The position numbers and the translations under genes are program-made. From assembly GCA_009760855.2 (NCBI GenBank), contig WPIO01000132.1, positions 474,001-534,000 on the forward strand: a stretch of 60,000 nt of DNA, written 5' to 3'. The notes beneath the pieces are model-generated. The model was not told the origin of the DNA and made no database searches. It worked only from the letters and a program-made list of their open reading frames with translations. Positions 1 through 10,445 of the stretch are shown here, piece after piece. The DNA is from Cristatella mucedo (Eukaryota; Bryozoa; Phylactolaemata; Cristatellidae). Each line of letters begins with the position of its first letter. Position 1 is the stretch's first letter.

Positions 1-285
1 ATTTTTTGCTGCTACATGTAGACAATGTTTTGCTTTGGTTGTTAAAAAAATTCTATTTAGAAAGATCATATGATCACCTTAAAAACTACTATCAAATCTA
101 GTGTCAATCAGAACCTGGAACGCCTCAACTTCAAAAAGTGGTTCAGTTGAAATTTTTGCTGTAGCATTTGCACGGAATGCGGGCGTTCTGCTTCAAAATG
201 CTTTTTCCTGTATGACCAGAAAAGCTCCGTGGCCAATGCTTTTTACTTTTTCTGGCATAGCATTAACAAATATGGAGCGTGCATA
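1..285. other. No gene seen
   Basis: AT-rich sequence before the first LINE copy. No conserved reading frame, RNA gene or repeat was recognised. Confidence 0.4.
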
Positions 286-1036
286 GTAATAATAATAACA
301 ATAATAATACACTTGATATAGCGCCCTCAGAAAACTCCATCTCTTTCTAGGCAAAACAAGCACATTTACATTGGCATTTACATTTACATTTACATTGGCT
401 GCAAAGGAAACACAATCGAATGGTTAGTGGTAGCATAGTCGAAAAACAACAAGAATAACGTGGTTAGTGATGACATGCACAGGGTCAGCATTTAAATGTG
501 GTTATTGGCGGCATGCACAGTGTCAGCACGCATAAGCACACAAAGGAAGAATCACAGGGACCCACTCAATGCTGTCATAAGTAGATGAATTTTTAATTTC
601 TTTTTAAATGTGGTCAAGTCAGGTAATGTCGTGACGTGAGTCAATAGTGAGTTCCAGGCATGGTCTTCGAAGGATTTGAGGTTTTGTACGACGTATAAGT
701 AAACAGTCAGATTCCGAAAGCCGGTGGTACGATGCTTGGCCTGGTGGGGGAGTAGATCTGATAGTTAGGCTGGAGCCAAAGTATGAAGGGACCTAAAAGT
801 GAGCGACAAAACCTTGAAGTCGATCCGTTGTTTGACTGGTAGCCAGTGCAGGTCGGCGAGAAGTGGTGTGACGTGGCAACTGCGACACTCACGGCAGACA
901 AGCCTAGCTTCAGAGTTTTGTACCAGCTGTAAGCACCTAATTGTACAATCCGGTAGACCAGAAAGCAGTGAGTTACAGAAGTCAGGACGGGATGTCACAA
1001 ATGCATGGACCAACTTATTTGTAATATCCCTGTCTG

Positions 1037-1072
<36 letters not shown>

Positions 1073-1595
1073 TACTTGATAGAGTGCCCACAGAGAACTC
1101 AATCTCTTTCTAGCCACTTTACGACTACGATAAAGGAAGCACGATTGAATGGTACAAAAATGGTAGCATGCTCAACAAGCAATAAGAATCACATGGTTAG
1201 GGGTGACATGCACAGGGTCAACATGAATGTGTGGTTATTGGCAGCATGCAACAGCAGCAGCACGCGTAAGCACATAAAGGACAACTCACACTGACCCACT
1301 AAATGCTGTCCAAAATCTAAACAAGCCCGGATTTTAGCAATGCTATGTAACTGAAAGTAGGCAGAACTGATTGTGGAGCTGATTTGGTCGTCTAACGAAA
1401 GGTCAGTTTAAAACAAAACACCTAGATTTCGTTCAGATTCAACAGAAGATATGCTTGCAGAGCCGATTTTGAGCATTAGCCTTTCCAATTTCTGAATCAC
1501 ACTTGGTTTGCCCATAACTAGTAAGTTAGTTTTTATCCTCACTTAATTTTAGAAAGTTTGCTGCCATCTATGTGCAGGTGTTATCAATACATGCA
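286..1595 (-). mobile_element. LINE-A copy, 3' half, with a nested LINE-A
   Basis: Read on the - strand, this is a 5'-truncated CR1/L2-type non-LTR retrotransposon. It covers the end of the reverse-transcriptase ORF, including [18 protein letters not shown] and [18 protein letters not shown], then a 3' UTR and an ATT-rich tail at 286-312. The ORF is broken. The homology stops at about 1035, is interrupted by a second LINE-A 3' end (1036-1308) and resumes at about 1309, where the sequence continues upstream as in the more complete copy at 19.8-20.8 kb. The family assignment rests on these motifs and on repeated copies within the window. Confidence 0.85.
1036..1308 (-). mobile_element. LINE-A 3' end nested in another LINE-A
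   Basis: A (TAA)n run at 1037-1070 is the tail (ATT on the sense strand). It is followed by the family 3' UTR in antisense, with the stereotyped block near CACTTTACG and the GGTTAGGGGTGACATGCACAGGG motif region. The host LINE continues on both sides, so this is a later insertion. Confidence 0.75.
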
Positions 1596-1599
1596 GCAA

Positions 1600-1790
1600 G
1601 GGAGTTGAGAGGAGGAGGAAAACGAGGAGGCTGAAACTGATGCAGCAATTCAGTTAGGTACGAAGGAGCCAAGCCATGGCTGGCCTTGTGGGTCAACGTA
1701 AGAACTTTGCTCTGTATCCGTTTAATCAACCGGCAGCCATCCTAGCCTAGCTCTTTTAGCAAAGGAGGCGCACTGTCAAATCTCTGGGAC
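1600..1790 (-). mobile_element. LINE-B fragment (C-terminal ORF part)
   Basis: In - strand translation this resembles the LINE-B segment with LKELGWLPVDQRIQ and THKARHGLAPSYLAELL, here with frameshifts. It abuts RT-core sequence at about 1795, so the block between them was deleted or rearranged. Confidence 0.65.
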
Positions 1791-3175
1791 TTGAAACGGA
1801 TTCCGACGGTTTGAATGACAAATACAGCTGACTATCGTCAGCATAAAAGTGATATCCTAACTCATGGGCCTTAATCACTTTTTCCAGGGGCTGAGTATAA
1901 ATGAAGAATAGCAAGGAACCGAGGACGGACCATTGAGGGCTCCACAGGTGACCCGACCCGTCTTGTGTGTGAGACCTGACCCCCACACGGCAAGGATTGA
2001 ACACGATCAGACAAGTACACAATGAACAGCGCCAGTGCCTCGTCTGCCAGACCGATCGCTGTTCACAGTCGTTATGCATGGCAGCAGCAGATGAATGCAT
2101 CGTAGGAGCAGGACAGTGGGAGTAGGATTCAAAGGACTTGTTGTCTTCTTTGATTCGGATGTGAACATCAGAACGAGGTCAAAAGTGGCCTGCTTGAATT
2201 TGGACATTGAGGTGCTGCAAGGAATCGAGGGACAGCATTCTAGGGACGATGCTGCCATCGTATGGATGGATTCCCTGATCTTGTCTATCTTGTTGACAAA
2301 GAAGCTAGAGACGCGATCAGCTAGATCATCGCAGTTATCATCAGGCAAGGAGCTAACCTGGGAGCGGCTGAGGAGATGGTTGATCGTTGACATCAGCATT
2401 TTTGGATTGTGCATCTATGATTCAACAATTTTTTATAGAAGCAGGACTTTGCCTTTGCTAGGATCGATTGGTACGACCTAAAATAGTCCTGGTATGCCTG
2501 TCGATGAGCCCTGATCTGTTGTATGCTTTTTCAAGCATGCACTTAGTAGACCTATCTAGCTTAATGTCTGTCGTAAACCAAAGGCCGTCTGGGCGAGGAC
2601 AAACAGTGCGCTCAGTCAGAGGTGCAAACTCGTCAAACATTCAGCTAGTGTCGTGTTGTAGGTATCTGCCAATGATGACAGGTCGGAAGGTGTACTGAGA
2701 AACAGAGGCCAGGCAGATATTCTCGCACGGACAGCATCGATGTCAAGGGTCTTGAGGTTTCGCGATTCACCTGTGATTTTAGAGGAGGAGGAGGAGGGCA
2801 CACATTGTGGACTGGATGAGATCTGCATGTGGTCAGATAGACAGAACTTGGTAATAATTCGTGATGATACGGTGCAGTTGTATAAGAATATTGGATCGAG
2901 TGTGTGACCCTTGATGTGAGTAGGGCCATGCATATGAGCCACAAGAGACAGTGAGTCAGTCAATGCACGAAATTCAGTGCTGAAGGCGTCAGATAAGTTA
3001 TCAAAGTGAATTTTGAAATCACTCGTAACTAGCAAGGTTCAGTTTCTTGCACACAGAATCGAAATGAGATGGTAGAAATCGGAGATAAAGAAGGACTTGG
3101 TACCTCGTGCGTAGAGAATGGTAGCCGAATTAGTCCGAGGGTGAGGCACCTCCAGTAGGTCGTCCTCTCTTTGCT
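1791..3175 (-). mobile_element. LINE fragment: endonuclease to RT core
   Basis: On the - strand, from 3175 downward, the order is as follows. First comes the C-terminal part of an APE-type endonuclease (SDFKIHFDN, then a TLDPIF block and a CLSDH motif, about 3035-2850). Next is the linker between endonuclease and RT (about 2640-2000). Last is the RT palm with VLGSLLFFIYTQPL and an intact YADD catalytic motif at 1834-1845. Several frames are used, so it is decayed. It is the only place in the window where endonuclease sequence is visible. Assignment to LINE-A or LINE-B is not certain. Confidence 0.8.
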
Positions 3176-3183
3176 GTAAGACA

Positions 3184-3375
3184 CTTACGGACAGTGCAGA
3201 ACATGGCCGCTAGGCTTGTCTGTCGTGAGCGTTGCAACTGCCACATTCTCTCTTACCTTGACCTGTTCCGCATCGCAAGCAGTAAATTGTCATTGCCCTG
3301 CAACTCCCTTTTGAGCGTTTTCGTTTATTCTTCGGCCCCTCATTTTCTGGCTACTTCTTTTAGCCGTGCCTACAG
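3184..3375 (+). mobile_element. LINE-A fragment
   Basis: The + strand translation begins VQNMAARLVCRERCNCHI, matching the LINE-A block after the RT thumb. It lies head-to-head with the preceding - strand composite and decays after about 60 codons. Confidence 0.7.
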
Positions 3376-4560
3376 CTAAGCCAAAATCCACGTGCTCTTC
3401 GCAGCTTTTTTATCCATAAAAGTCGGGCTTTGTGTCCTTATACATGCTTAGTGCAATTGATCAAACCATAGCCATCGATCAGTTGTCATGATTTCTACTA
3501 AACCAATGTGAAGTATCTAGAAAGAATCGTAATTTGTCTTAAGTAGCTAAACATGGTAAATGATCTGCACGATGATGGCTATCATTTCAGCGGCACTATT
3601 AATGAGCCACTGGCCATTAATTCATTCGTTTAGACACTGGCTAGAGACGCTGCTCTTCACCTTTCCTAAATGAAGGTCAAATCAAAGACAGCGTGTTGTA
3701 CGACGGCAGAGAAAAATCAACCGCAGTCTTATCACTTGAAGGTTACACGATCGATTTCATAATTAAAAGTTCTTGTCGTCATGCTTCCTTTAAAGTATAT
3801 GAATGTAATACGAGTAGAAAAAGATTAATTTTTCTGAGCGCACTATAAAAATTTAGTATTAGTAATATAAAAAATCGATTGTCATCTACTTCTATGGGCC
3901 TTGCTAAGGAAGGCGCGCATGTTCGAGCAGCCTTTACGAAAGAAAGACTTCATACACATGGTTGAATTCAAGAGCTGAGTTTCTATTGCTATTTCTTTGT
4001 CTATGGAGGCAGTTTGTTTAGTGACTGCTAAGAGACTGCAACAAGCGGTGAACAACAGCGAGTTTTGTTTAACACTCTCTATTGGCATCGAATGTAGATA
4101 CTGCAGAGGCAACAGGCTCTAAGGAGGAGCTGAGAAGTTAAAGAGCCTTCCGCATCTGCTTCCGGCTTTTCTAAAAGGGATGCTACACATTATTTAGACA
4201 AATGAAAAAGTGACTCCAGGATTTTCCAAAATTTGGAATAACAACGTTATTTAGAGGGCATATTATGGCTCTCGAGCTAAATTCAAGGAGAAGGCGGCAT
4301 TCTTGTGCCACGCCCCTAGAGGTCGACATTTAGCACCGGATGCCGAAATTCGAGCTATGCCCTTGCTCTGTGGATGATGACTTTATCCCTGCTCATGAAT
4401 TACAATCTGGCTCTCAATATTTCCGTTCAGCTTCCCTCCACGAACTTCTGCCTTCTGGCCTTTGCTGGCGTAAGACTCCTTTTATTACGTTTTGAACATA
4501 GGTTGGTTCAACAACTGGTTGCCTCAGTGTCGTTTTACGGACCACTACGTCTATAAATAA
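3376..4560. other. No gene seen
   Basis: Mixed-composition DNA with only short open frames on both strands. No recognised domain or repeat. Confidence 0.4.
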
Positions 4561-4564
4561 ACTA

Positions 4565-4735
4565 CGATCCAACAGCCTCGTGTATATAGTTGCCAAAGAG
4601 CCAAAGGTGGCTATCGCTTCCGCTTGCTGTTGGCAGTGAATAACTATCTGGTGCAGGACTCGAGCCCACGACCTGGCTCCCGAAGTGAGAGCTTAGCTTA
4701 GCACTTTACTCTCAGGCTAGTACTCAGGTCGACGA
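4565..4735 (-). mobile_element. SINE-1 copy
   Basis: Read on the - strand this is a diverged tRNA-derived SINE. It has a B-box-like GGGCTCGAGTCC segment, a GCAAGCGG-like middle and a tail with GAGGCTGTT. The other copies (20.98, 53.11 and 58.84 kb) define the family. Confidence 0.6.
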
Positions 4736-5984
4736 CTCTCGGACGTGTTTATCACCTGGCCGTTAAATTCAGCTGTGGAAATTAATGCCTAGTAATGAAT
4801 GTCTGCTTGCAGACATTCGTTATTAGATGTTGGTCACTTTCATTAAATTAATCTTCGACAGAACCGCATTCTTCCTCTGAGCAACCCGAAACGTAGAGCT
4901 GAAGTGGTTGACGTTGCATGCATAACTGCAAGTGCCGCAGTGTAATATTCCCGAGTACTCGTAGATGATATTAGGCGCCCACTTTGAGGACTGCTTAAAT
5001 TGTATGAGCTGTATTCAAACTCTCGCCCTCACCAGCTCACATTCAATCCATACAGTGGATAAGGGATTATTTACCGCTTGCACTGTCAGGCTTAAGATTT
5101 TGCTAGCCCCGTGGCTCTCTATAGACCGGGCTATTTTAAATCAGTTTGTATTGCTAAAATAAGTCGCTAAATGTCTATTGCTTGAGCTGAAAATTGCCTG
5201 CAAGTTTATCTTGAATTAACATGTCTTATTGCACTAAACAAGCTTCGCTGGCTACCGATCGGTCGGCGGATTTGACGCGAGATCTTTCTTTGACCTCCGA
5301 CGACGACGCTTCTTTGACCTCAGAGTCGATTAACTCTTACTTTGACTCCGCTACGGGTTCCTCCTTCAAGGCTGACAATAAAGAGTTGCTTTGGGCAGAA
5401 ATCGAGCCCGTGACCTGCGTCCTGAAGAGCGAGAATCCTAATGACTTATGGGCTAAGGCGCCGGGCCACAGGATTACTTATTCTCTCGAATGCCCAATTG
5501 ATTGACTCAATTGCAATGCTCCTCACTTTCTCCTCGTTGGGCGATGTGAATTCTGGTTGGTGGCGTGTCGTGAGAGCATCTAAAGCTGCTGCGAGACGTG
5601 GAGTGTTGCGTGGAAAACTTAACACCCGCTTAGTTTGTGAGCTTAGCTGTGGCTTTTGGAAATTATTGACAGTAATTTCCAATGCACGCAGGCGCATGTG
5701 TGCATGCATACAATAATATTCTCAGTGGTATGCGTCTAAGACTGGCGATAAGGTATTTTGGGCTTCAAATGTCTATGACCAAACTCCCACTTTGCGAGAA
5801 GGGCACATGGCGTTGGCTGATTGAGCAACGGCTGGAGTCTATTGCGTTTTTCTTAACTGCTGTTGCTTGCTTACTTGTATACTCGTTTGAGCGTGAGCTA
5901 TAGACACGCACTGGGCAGCGACCCAGAGAGGTTTCGTGCTCTTTAGCGCGGCGTTTCACGCCGGCAGCCAAAACTGGACTCGGT
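4736..5984. other. Unassigned; one open frame at 5221-5505 (+)
   Basis: No repeat or gene was recognised. The + strand frame 5221-5505 opens with a real ATG and is Ser/Asp/Thr-rich (DLTRDLSLTSDDDASLTS). It has no recognised domain and no neighbouring exon signals that I trust. It could be chance or the edge of the decayed LINE-C that follows. Confidence 0.3.
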
Positions 5985-6439
5985 TTCCAAGTCTCTCGGA
6001 ATGCTATGCTACTGTCTATGTATCACTGGCACAGTGCTACACTGGGTTAGGTCCTACCTCGGTAAACGATGCTAGTTTGTGTAGAGGCGCATTGCTTTTG
6101 GTCATCTGGGGAGTGATTGAAGTATGAGGTATCTCAGGGCTCTATCTGAGTCCCCCGTGTTTTCACTATCTATGCTCCACCTCTGGCAGATGTCATTGCA
6201 AAACACAACGTTGGCTGTCTTCTACTCCGTTGACTCCGAGCTCTACGCTCTCCTTTGACCATTCAAAGCCTTGCTCCTCATCCGACTCGTATGGCTCCCT
6301 TGCAGCCCTGATCAGTTTTAAACTTGGATGATCGCTGACTTCGTGAAGCGATGAACGATGGTTAGACCAACCTAACAGTGATGGACAAAGAGCTTGTGTC
6401 AGCCGGAAGTAGGAAGATGTCTACCACAAGATTACCAAG

Positions 6440-6595
6440 CTGAATTGGTCCAGTGGTTAAGGTGCTCGCCCCGACCAAGGTCTGGCTGAGGCCGTGGGCT
6501 TGAGCCCCGAGGCACGTCTGAAGCACCTGAATAGCGCCTGAATATGATATCAAGTTCTTTTGGGGCGTTATACAAATGAAATATATTTAGTTTTA
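6440..6595 (+). mobile_element. SINE-2 copy (tRNA-like head, LINE-A-like tail)
   Basis: The head has an A-box-like TGGTTAAGGTG and a B-box-like GGGCTTGAGCCCC. The 3' part (CACCTGAATAGCGCCTGAAT, then CTTTTGGGGCGTTATACAAATG) copies the terminal segment of the LINE-A family. It lies inside the LINE-C remnant. Confidence 0.75.
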
Positions 6596-6994
6596 ATACA
6601 TATTTATTAAAGATTGGTTCATCACATAAACTCACTCTAGCGACGGCTGCCTGTAATTGGGGTGCGTTATTCCAAAACGATTTGTCATTAGATGAGCATA
6701 TTCCTTTCACAGTCAAGTTGGCCCACTTTCAGCTAAGGAATGTCTCCAAAAACAAAGCCTTTTTTGATAGTATTTTAAGAGAGCCTAACTAGTTCGCTCG
6801 TTTCTTGAGTTGCGCCTCGGTTATTGCAACTTTCTCTTTATTCATGACTGCCGGTCACTGCCCTTAATCATCGGAAACTGGTGCAAAACTCGGCAGCTCG
6901 TCTGGTCTCTCAGCGCACGACGGCGTAGCTGATACATCGCACCACATCTATGCGAGCGTTATCGGTTGCCTATCAAGCCTCGATTCAATCTCTA

Positions 6995-7080
6995 GATCAT
7001 CGGACCTCGAGATCCTCTGTCTGACCTCGAGGTCCGAGGCGTCTGATGTCCAATTCTCGGACCTCGAGATCCTCTGACTG
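6995..7080. repeat. Direct and inverted CTCGAG-centred repeats
   Basis: CGGACCTCGAGATCCTCTG occurs twice (about 6999 and 7060). Between them lies GACCTCGAGGTCCGAG, which is itself palindromic and is complementary to part of the flanking copies. It could form a cruciform; function is unknown. Confidence 0.7.
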
Positions 7081-7414
7081 AATTTTTAGGTCACTTAACT
7101 CGCTCGCAACAGCCCGTCTATGCGACCTCTATCGCTCCTTCCGCCGCGCGCTCTCGTCCCAGCCGCTCCCCAGCGTATAGTCTTGTCAATGTCCAGCTTG
7201 CTACATTGAAATCTGCTTGGCGATCGAGCTTTCAGCTCGTATGAACCGAAAGCCGGGCGCACGCATCCAGCTCCGGTCAGTGCCAGCACTGAGCTTGCGT
7301 TCATTCAAATCTCAGCTAAAGACGCACCCGCTTCCCCTTCGCACGAGCGAACGCGTCTTATTGACGCACCTGTGCGATTCGCGTGCTCAAGTGCTCAGGA
7401 TAAATGAGCGCACG

Positions 7415-7610
7415 TTTATAATAATAATAATAATAATAGTAATAATAATTCACTTGATAAAGCGCCCTCAGAGAACTTAATCTCTCTCTAGGCGCTTTAC
7501 ATTTGCTGTAAAGTGAAATGTAATTGAATGGTAAGTAAAATCATGCTTGAAAAACAAACGAAATGAATAATATGGTTAGGGGTGACATGCACAGGGTCAG
7601 CAGATGTGGC
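7415..7610 (-). mobile_element. LINE-A 3' end
   Basis: An ATT-type tail (7420-7448) is followed by the antisense LINE-A 3' UTR, including the TTAATCTCTCTCTAGGCGC block and the conserved GACATGCACAGGGTCAGCA. It is truncated at about 190 bp. Confidence 0.85.
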
Positions 7611-8282
7611 CTACTTATGATTGGTCAGGAGTGTCTTCTTGAGTATTAGCTTTAGCCTATGCTGACTGAAGCATGAAGCTTGCTTGCCTTGGCACGCTTG
7701 CTGCAGTTTGACATTCTCTAAGCGGCAGGTACGCGATACCGCGCAGAACACTGAAGCGGACTCAAATACGCTTATTCGCGCAGACGCCGCAGCGGGCCGG
7801 TACGCGACTGCCCGCCCGGCGTTCTCGACCTGACTTCCCGGGCCTTTGCAGCCCATTACTTATACGCCACTGACATAAATCGCAAAACCCCATAATCCAA
7901 CCCAACGACAGTGTCATAATCTCAAAATAGCCACACTTGCCTAAGCAGAATACCGTGTAGGGCACTAAAACTAGTTTGTTAATTCTCTCGCAACAAGTTT
8001 CGCGGCGCGCGGATAGAAATTCAGTTCTGTTGCAGTGCTATACAGAGGCTCTATTATTATTAATATTATCATTATTAGTATTACCGTGGCTAGCCCAGAT
8101 AAGGCTCTTAGTGTAGTGTCGTCAAGCACCGACGTCGTTCCAGCGGCCATCGGTCATTCGCCGACCAACTTGCAGCCATTCGCAGTCTGATAACGACATG
8201 CCCCGACTCTTCCGTCGTTGCTCGTTTATTTCAGATGTAAATCAAATTAATTGCGCAGGTCTTGCTGTGACGAGGTGCGACA
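7611..8282. promoter_or_regulatory. Upstream/5' region of the WASP-like gene
   Basis: No coding sequence is seen. The start codon at 8283 is preceded by GAGGTGCGACA (A at -3). A possible 3' splice site TTTATTTCAG at about 8227-8236 could define a leader exon. No TATA box or other promoter element was recognised, so the transcription start is unknown. Confidence 0.35.
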
Positions 8283-8381
8283 ATGACCAGCCTGCCTGAT
8301 GGAACGGCTAGCGTTCCGAGTGCGCTCCTCTCCGACGAGGAGAACGATCTGCTTTTCAGCCTGCTCGGGTACAAATGTCAG
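8283..8381 (+). CDS. WASL: WASP/N-WASP homologue, exon 1 (start of WH1)
   Basis: This exon encodes the N-terminus and the first part of the WH1 (EVH1) domain of a Wiskott-Aldrich syndrome protein family member, a Cdc42-regulated activator of the Arp2/3 complex at membranes. The peptide has LLSDEENDLLFSLLGYKC, matching the family pattern L-L-x-x-x-E-N-x-x-L-F-x-x-L-G-x-K-C. ATG 8283 is the only sensible start, 10 codons before that block. The exon is 33 codons, ends in CAG and is followed by GTATTTATT as donor (phase 0). Joined to exon 2 it reads ...GYKCQ-SLSSVVVQ, as in N-WASP. Family assignment is from remembered WASP sequence; no search was run. Confidence 0.87.
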
Positions 8382-8908
8382 GTATTTATTCTCCGGCTTT
8401 AAACCTTCGTGATTCGCGCTGAAATTTTTGCGCTGCGCCGCTCTGTGTGTGCACACGATTTCATGTGTTCATTGGAATGCCACGACAAAGCGGCGACATT
8501 TGGAAACTCGTTAACTCGTCTTCTCTAGAATCCGTCGCCGCTTTAGGCTTGTGTTAAATAGCGCTTAAAACAACCTAGGCTCTCAAGAAATTAGATTATG
8601 TATATTAATGTATACTCATTCTAAAATCTTTCTTTCTTTAAAGGCAACGAGCGTCGTTTGAGTCCGCGCGAGTCTCGCCTCTGCTAACCCGTATTAATAG
8701 GATGCAAGTTTTGGGATTTTGCCAATCCGGCAGCTTGTAGGCACGTGACCACTTGACGAGCGCTCGAGCTTCCTCGGGCGCTCGCTGCCCGAACCGTCGA
8801 TTCGCCACCGGCTGCCCACTCCGGAGCGCGACCAATGTCCACTCCGGAGCGCGACGCGTGGTAGCCTGGCGGTCAAGTTTGCCCGCCAGTGCGTTCAAAC
8901 GTTTGCAG

Positions 8909-9049
8909 TCACTGTCAAGTGTAGTCGTTCAAGTGGACATAGCGAACAGCCCAACTCCGAAAAACTGGGTCGAATGGTTCCGCGGTGCGGCCACGCTCAT
9001 CAGAGACTGCAACATCAGGGCCTACTTCATTCGCATCTACGATTTGACT
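8909..9049 (+). CDS. WASL: WASP/N-WASP homologue, exon 2 (WH1 core)
   Basis: Forty-seven codons between acceptor TTTGCAG (ends 8908) and donor GTAAGT (9050), phase 0 on both sides. The peptide contains SSVVVQV, then a WVEWFRGAATLIRD block and IRAYFIRIYDL. These align with N-WASP SSAVVQLY, the W-S-K-K-x-x-G-V-A-C-L-V-K-D segment and RSYFLRIFDI, the beta-sheet core of the WH1 domain that binds WIP/verprolin proline peptides. Four extra residues (around SPTPK) sit in the loop before the first conserved Trp. This is the strongest single exon of the gene. Confidence 0.93.
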
Positions 9050-9173
9050 GTAAGTCGCACGCCGCCGGAAGTCGCGTCGGCTGGGCGAGCTCTCACGAGG
9101 CAGCGCGCGCAGCTCGCTCTTGGCTTGACGGATGCGAAGACGATTCGGCCGCCGCCGCCGCATTCCTTTGCAG

Positions 9174-9260
9174 AGTCGTCAGACGATGATCGAGCAGCGG
9201 CTGCACCATGCCCTCGAGTACCAGCGGACTGGCACGCGAGTGCACGTGTTTCGCGAAGAG
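9174..9260 (+). CDS. WASL: WASP/N-WASP homologue, exon 3 (WH1)
   Basis: Twenty-nine codons, phase 0/0, between acceptor CCTTTGCAG (ends 9173) and donor GTGGGT (9261). The peptide QTMIEQRLHHALEYQRTG, then TRVHVFREE, follows the N-WASP strand pattern L-L-W-E-Q-E-L-Y-N-N-F-x-Y-x-x-P-R-G-Y-F-H-T-F. WEQEL is replaced by IEQRL, and the usual Pro/Arg-Gly turn is altered to RTGTR. Intron 2 is only 124 bp and intron 3 only 121 bp, so exons 2-4 form a compact cluster. Confidence 0.9.
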
Positions 9261-9381
9261 GTGGGTGTGGCGCGGCGCGCTCCCGTGCCCTCCCTTGCAG
9301 CGGCCACCGCCCCCCCCCCCCCTCTGGCTGGCGATGGGGCCAGCTCAACAGGCCGAGCAGCGACACCCACTTCCTTTCCAG

Positions 9382-9487
9382 GAAAGATCCCGCTGGGTGA
9401 CGCTGCGCTTTGAAGACGACGGAGAAGCCGGACACTTCGGTCACGTGGTGGAAGAGAAGCTGACGAAGAGCTCAAGCATTCGTCGAG
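9382..9487 (+). CDS. WASL: WASP/N-WASP homologue, exon 4 (end of WH1)
   Basis: Acceptor TTCCTTTCCAG (ends 9381); donor G/GTGAGC at 9488; 35 codons plus one base (phase 1). The peptide has WVTLRFEDDGEAGHFGHVV, matching the final WH1 strand and C-terminal helix of N-WASP (C-Q-V-A-L-N-F-A-N-E-E-E-A-x-x-F-x-x-A-V). A short polar tail follows (KLTKSSSIRR). Exons 1-4 together give a complete WH1 domain of about 144 residues. The next intron is 5.2 kb and repeat-filled. Confidence 0.9.
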
Positions 9488-9631
9488 GTGAGCCATTCGC
9501 GCCAGTTGTTGACGTCTGCTTTGCTATGTTTGCGCTATCCAAGCGCATCCGCAGAAATTGTGAATTGCTTCTTCTCAAGACGTACTCTTTCCCATCCCAG
9601 TACAAAAATATTGCATTATTTATTCTCAGAT

Positions 9632-9985
9632 CCTTTGAGATGTAATGTAATGTAATGTAATTTAATGTAATGTAGTGTATCCCCTTCTGTAACTCCACAA
9701 AGTCATAAAGACTATGTGGGTGTTACGCAGGAGAGTTTTGTGTAGCGAACCCATAGCCGAAGCGGCTTTCGGCACGCATTCGGTAGCCAACAGACTTCGT
9801 CTCACGCAACAAAGAGAAAGTGGGAAGCATAGCAGAGTCAGGAGAGCAGTTGAGGTAGTGAGTAGCATGGAAGTAGCGGCTCAGGATCGCTGAAAAAGAT
9901 GTGCCATAGTCGGCAGCAGGAGAGTAGTTGTCGTTGCGTAAGAATTGTGGAAGCGAGTACCACAGTCTATGCCACCAGTTCAGTT
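9632..9985 (-). mobile_element. LINE-B 3' end
   Basis: Starts on the + strand with TGTAA pentamers (9637-9675), the LINE-B tail. It continues into the antisense 3' UTR and the end of the ORF; the same block recurs at 14.3-14.6 kb (+) and 50.9-51.25 kb (-). It lies in intron 4 of the WASP-like gene. Confidence 0.85.
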
Positions 9986-10164
9986 GCTTTCGCTTATATT
10001 TTTCAAGCTCCTCGTGAACCTGCGAACACAAGGAGGCAGTGATCATTTTCATACTGGAATGTGTTACTGCTACATACAGTCAATTAGAACTCTGCAGCTA
10101 TTGTCAGTAGAGACTGCATTGGCGAAGCATTTTTTCCTCGAATAACGAAAGCGGATTACTTCCA

Positions 10165-10345
10165 TAATAACAATACACTTGATAAAGCGCGCTCGGAACT
10201 CAATCTTTCTCTACGCGCTTTACATTTGCTGCAAAGGAAACACGATCGAATGGTTAGTGGTAGCATGCTCAACGAGCAACAGGAATAACATGGTTAGGGG
10301 TGACATGCGCAGGGTCAGCATGCGCAGGGTCAGCATGCGCAGGAG
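10165..10345 (-). mobile_element. LINE-A 3' end with short tandem repeat
   Basis: Antisense LINE-A terminal block (CACTTGATAAAGCGCGCTC) and 3' UTR. At about 10301-10340 the GCGCAGGGTCAGCAT unit has been repeated three times. Confidence 0.8.
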
Positions 10346-10349
10346 CCAC

Positions 10350-10445
10350 GAAGCTCACACCTGGTCTCGACCGACCAGGAACTCGTCACCCTGGTCTCGA
10401 CCGACGAGGTCAGGACAGGACTCGTCACCCTGGTCTCGACCGACA
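10350..10445. repeat. Short tandem repeat with CTGGTCTCGACCGAC
   Basis: Three imperfect copies of a unit containing CTGGTCTCGACCGAC and CTCGTCACC directly follow the LINE-A fragment. GGTCTCGACC is partly self-complementary. No gene content is seen. Confidence 0.75.

Larger units (their letters stand above)
5985..7400 (+). mobile_element. LINE-C, diverged CR1/L2-like copy (broken)
   Basis: Reading across frames, the + strand shows RT signatures of a lineage distinct from A and B. There is a QGSI/VFTIYAPPLADVI-like block followed by KHNVGCLLYSVDSELYALL near 6180-6260, where the YADD equivalent is degraded to YSVD. An NDLSLDEHIPFTVKLAHFQL block follows at 6678-6735, and a tail resembling SFKSQLKTH at about 7300-7330. 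Frameshifts and a SINE-2 insertion (6440-6595) show it is dead. Confidence 0.7.

Noticed and set aside
1037-1070. Independent (TAA)n microsatellite
   Set aside because: It sits exactly at the 3' end of a LINE-A sequence and is that element's tail.
4243-4330. Possible CRISPR-like or phage feature search across the window
   Set aside because: No regularly spaced identical repeats with unique spacers occur anywhere. The sequence is eukaryotic and the tandem repeats present are contiguous.
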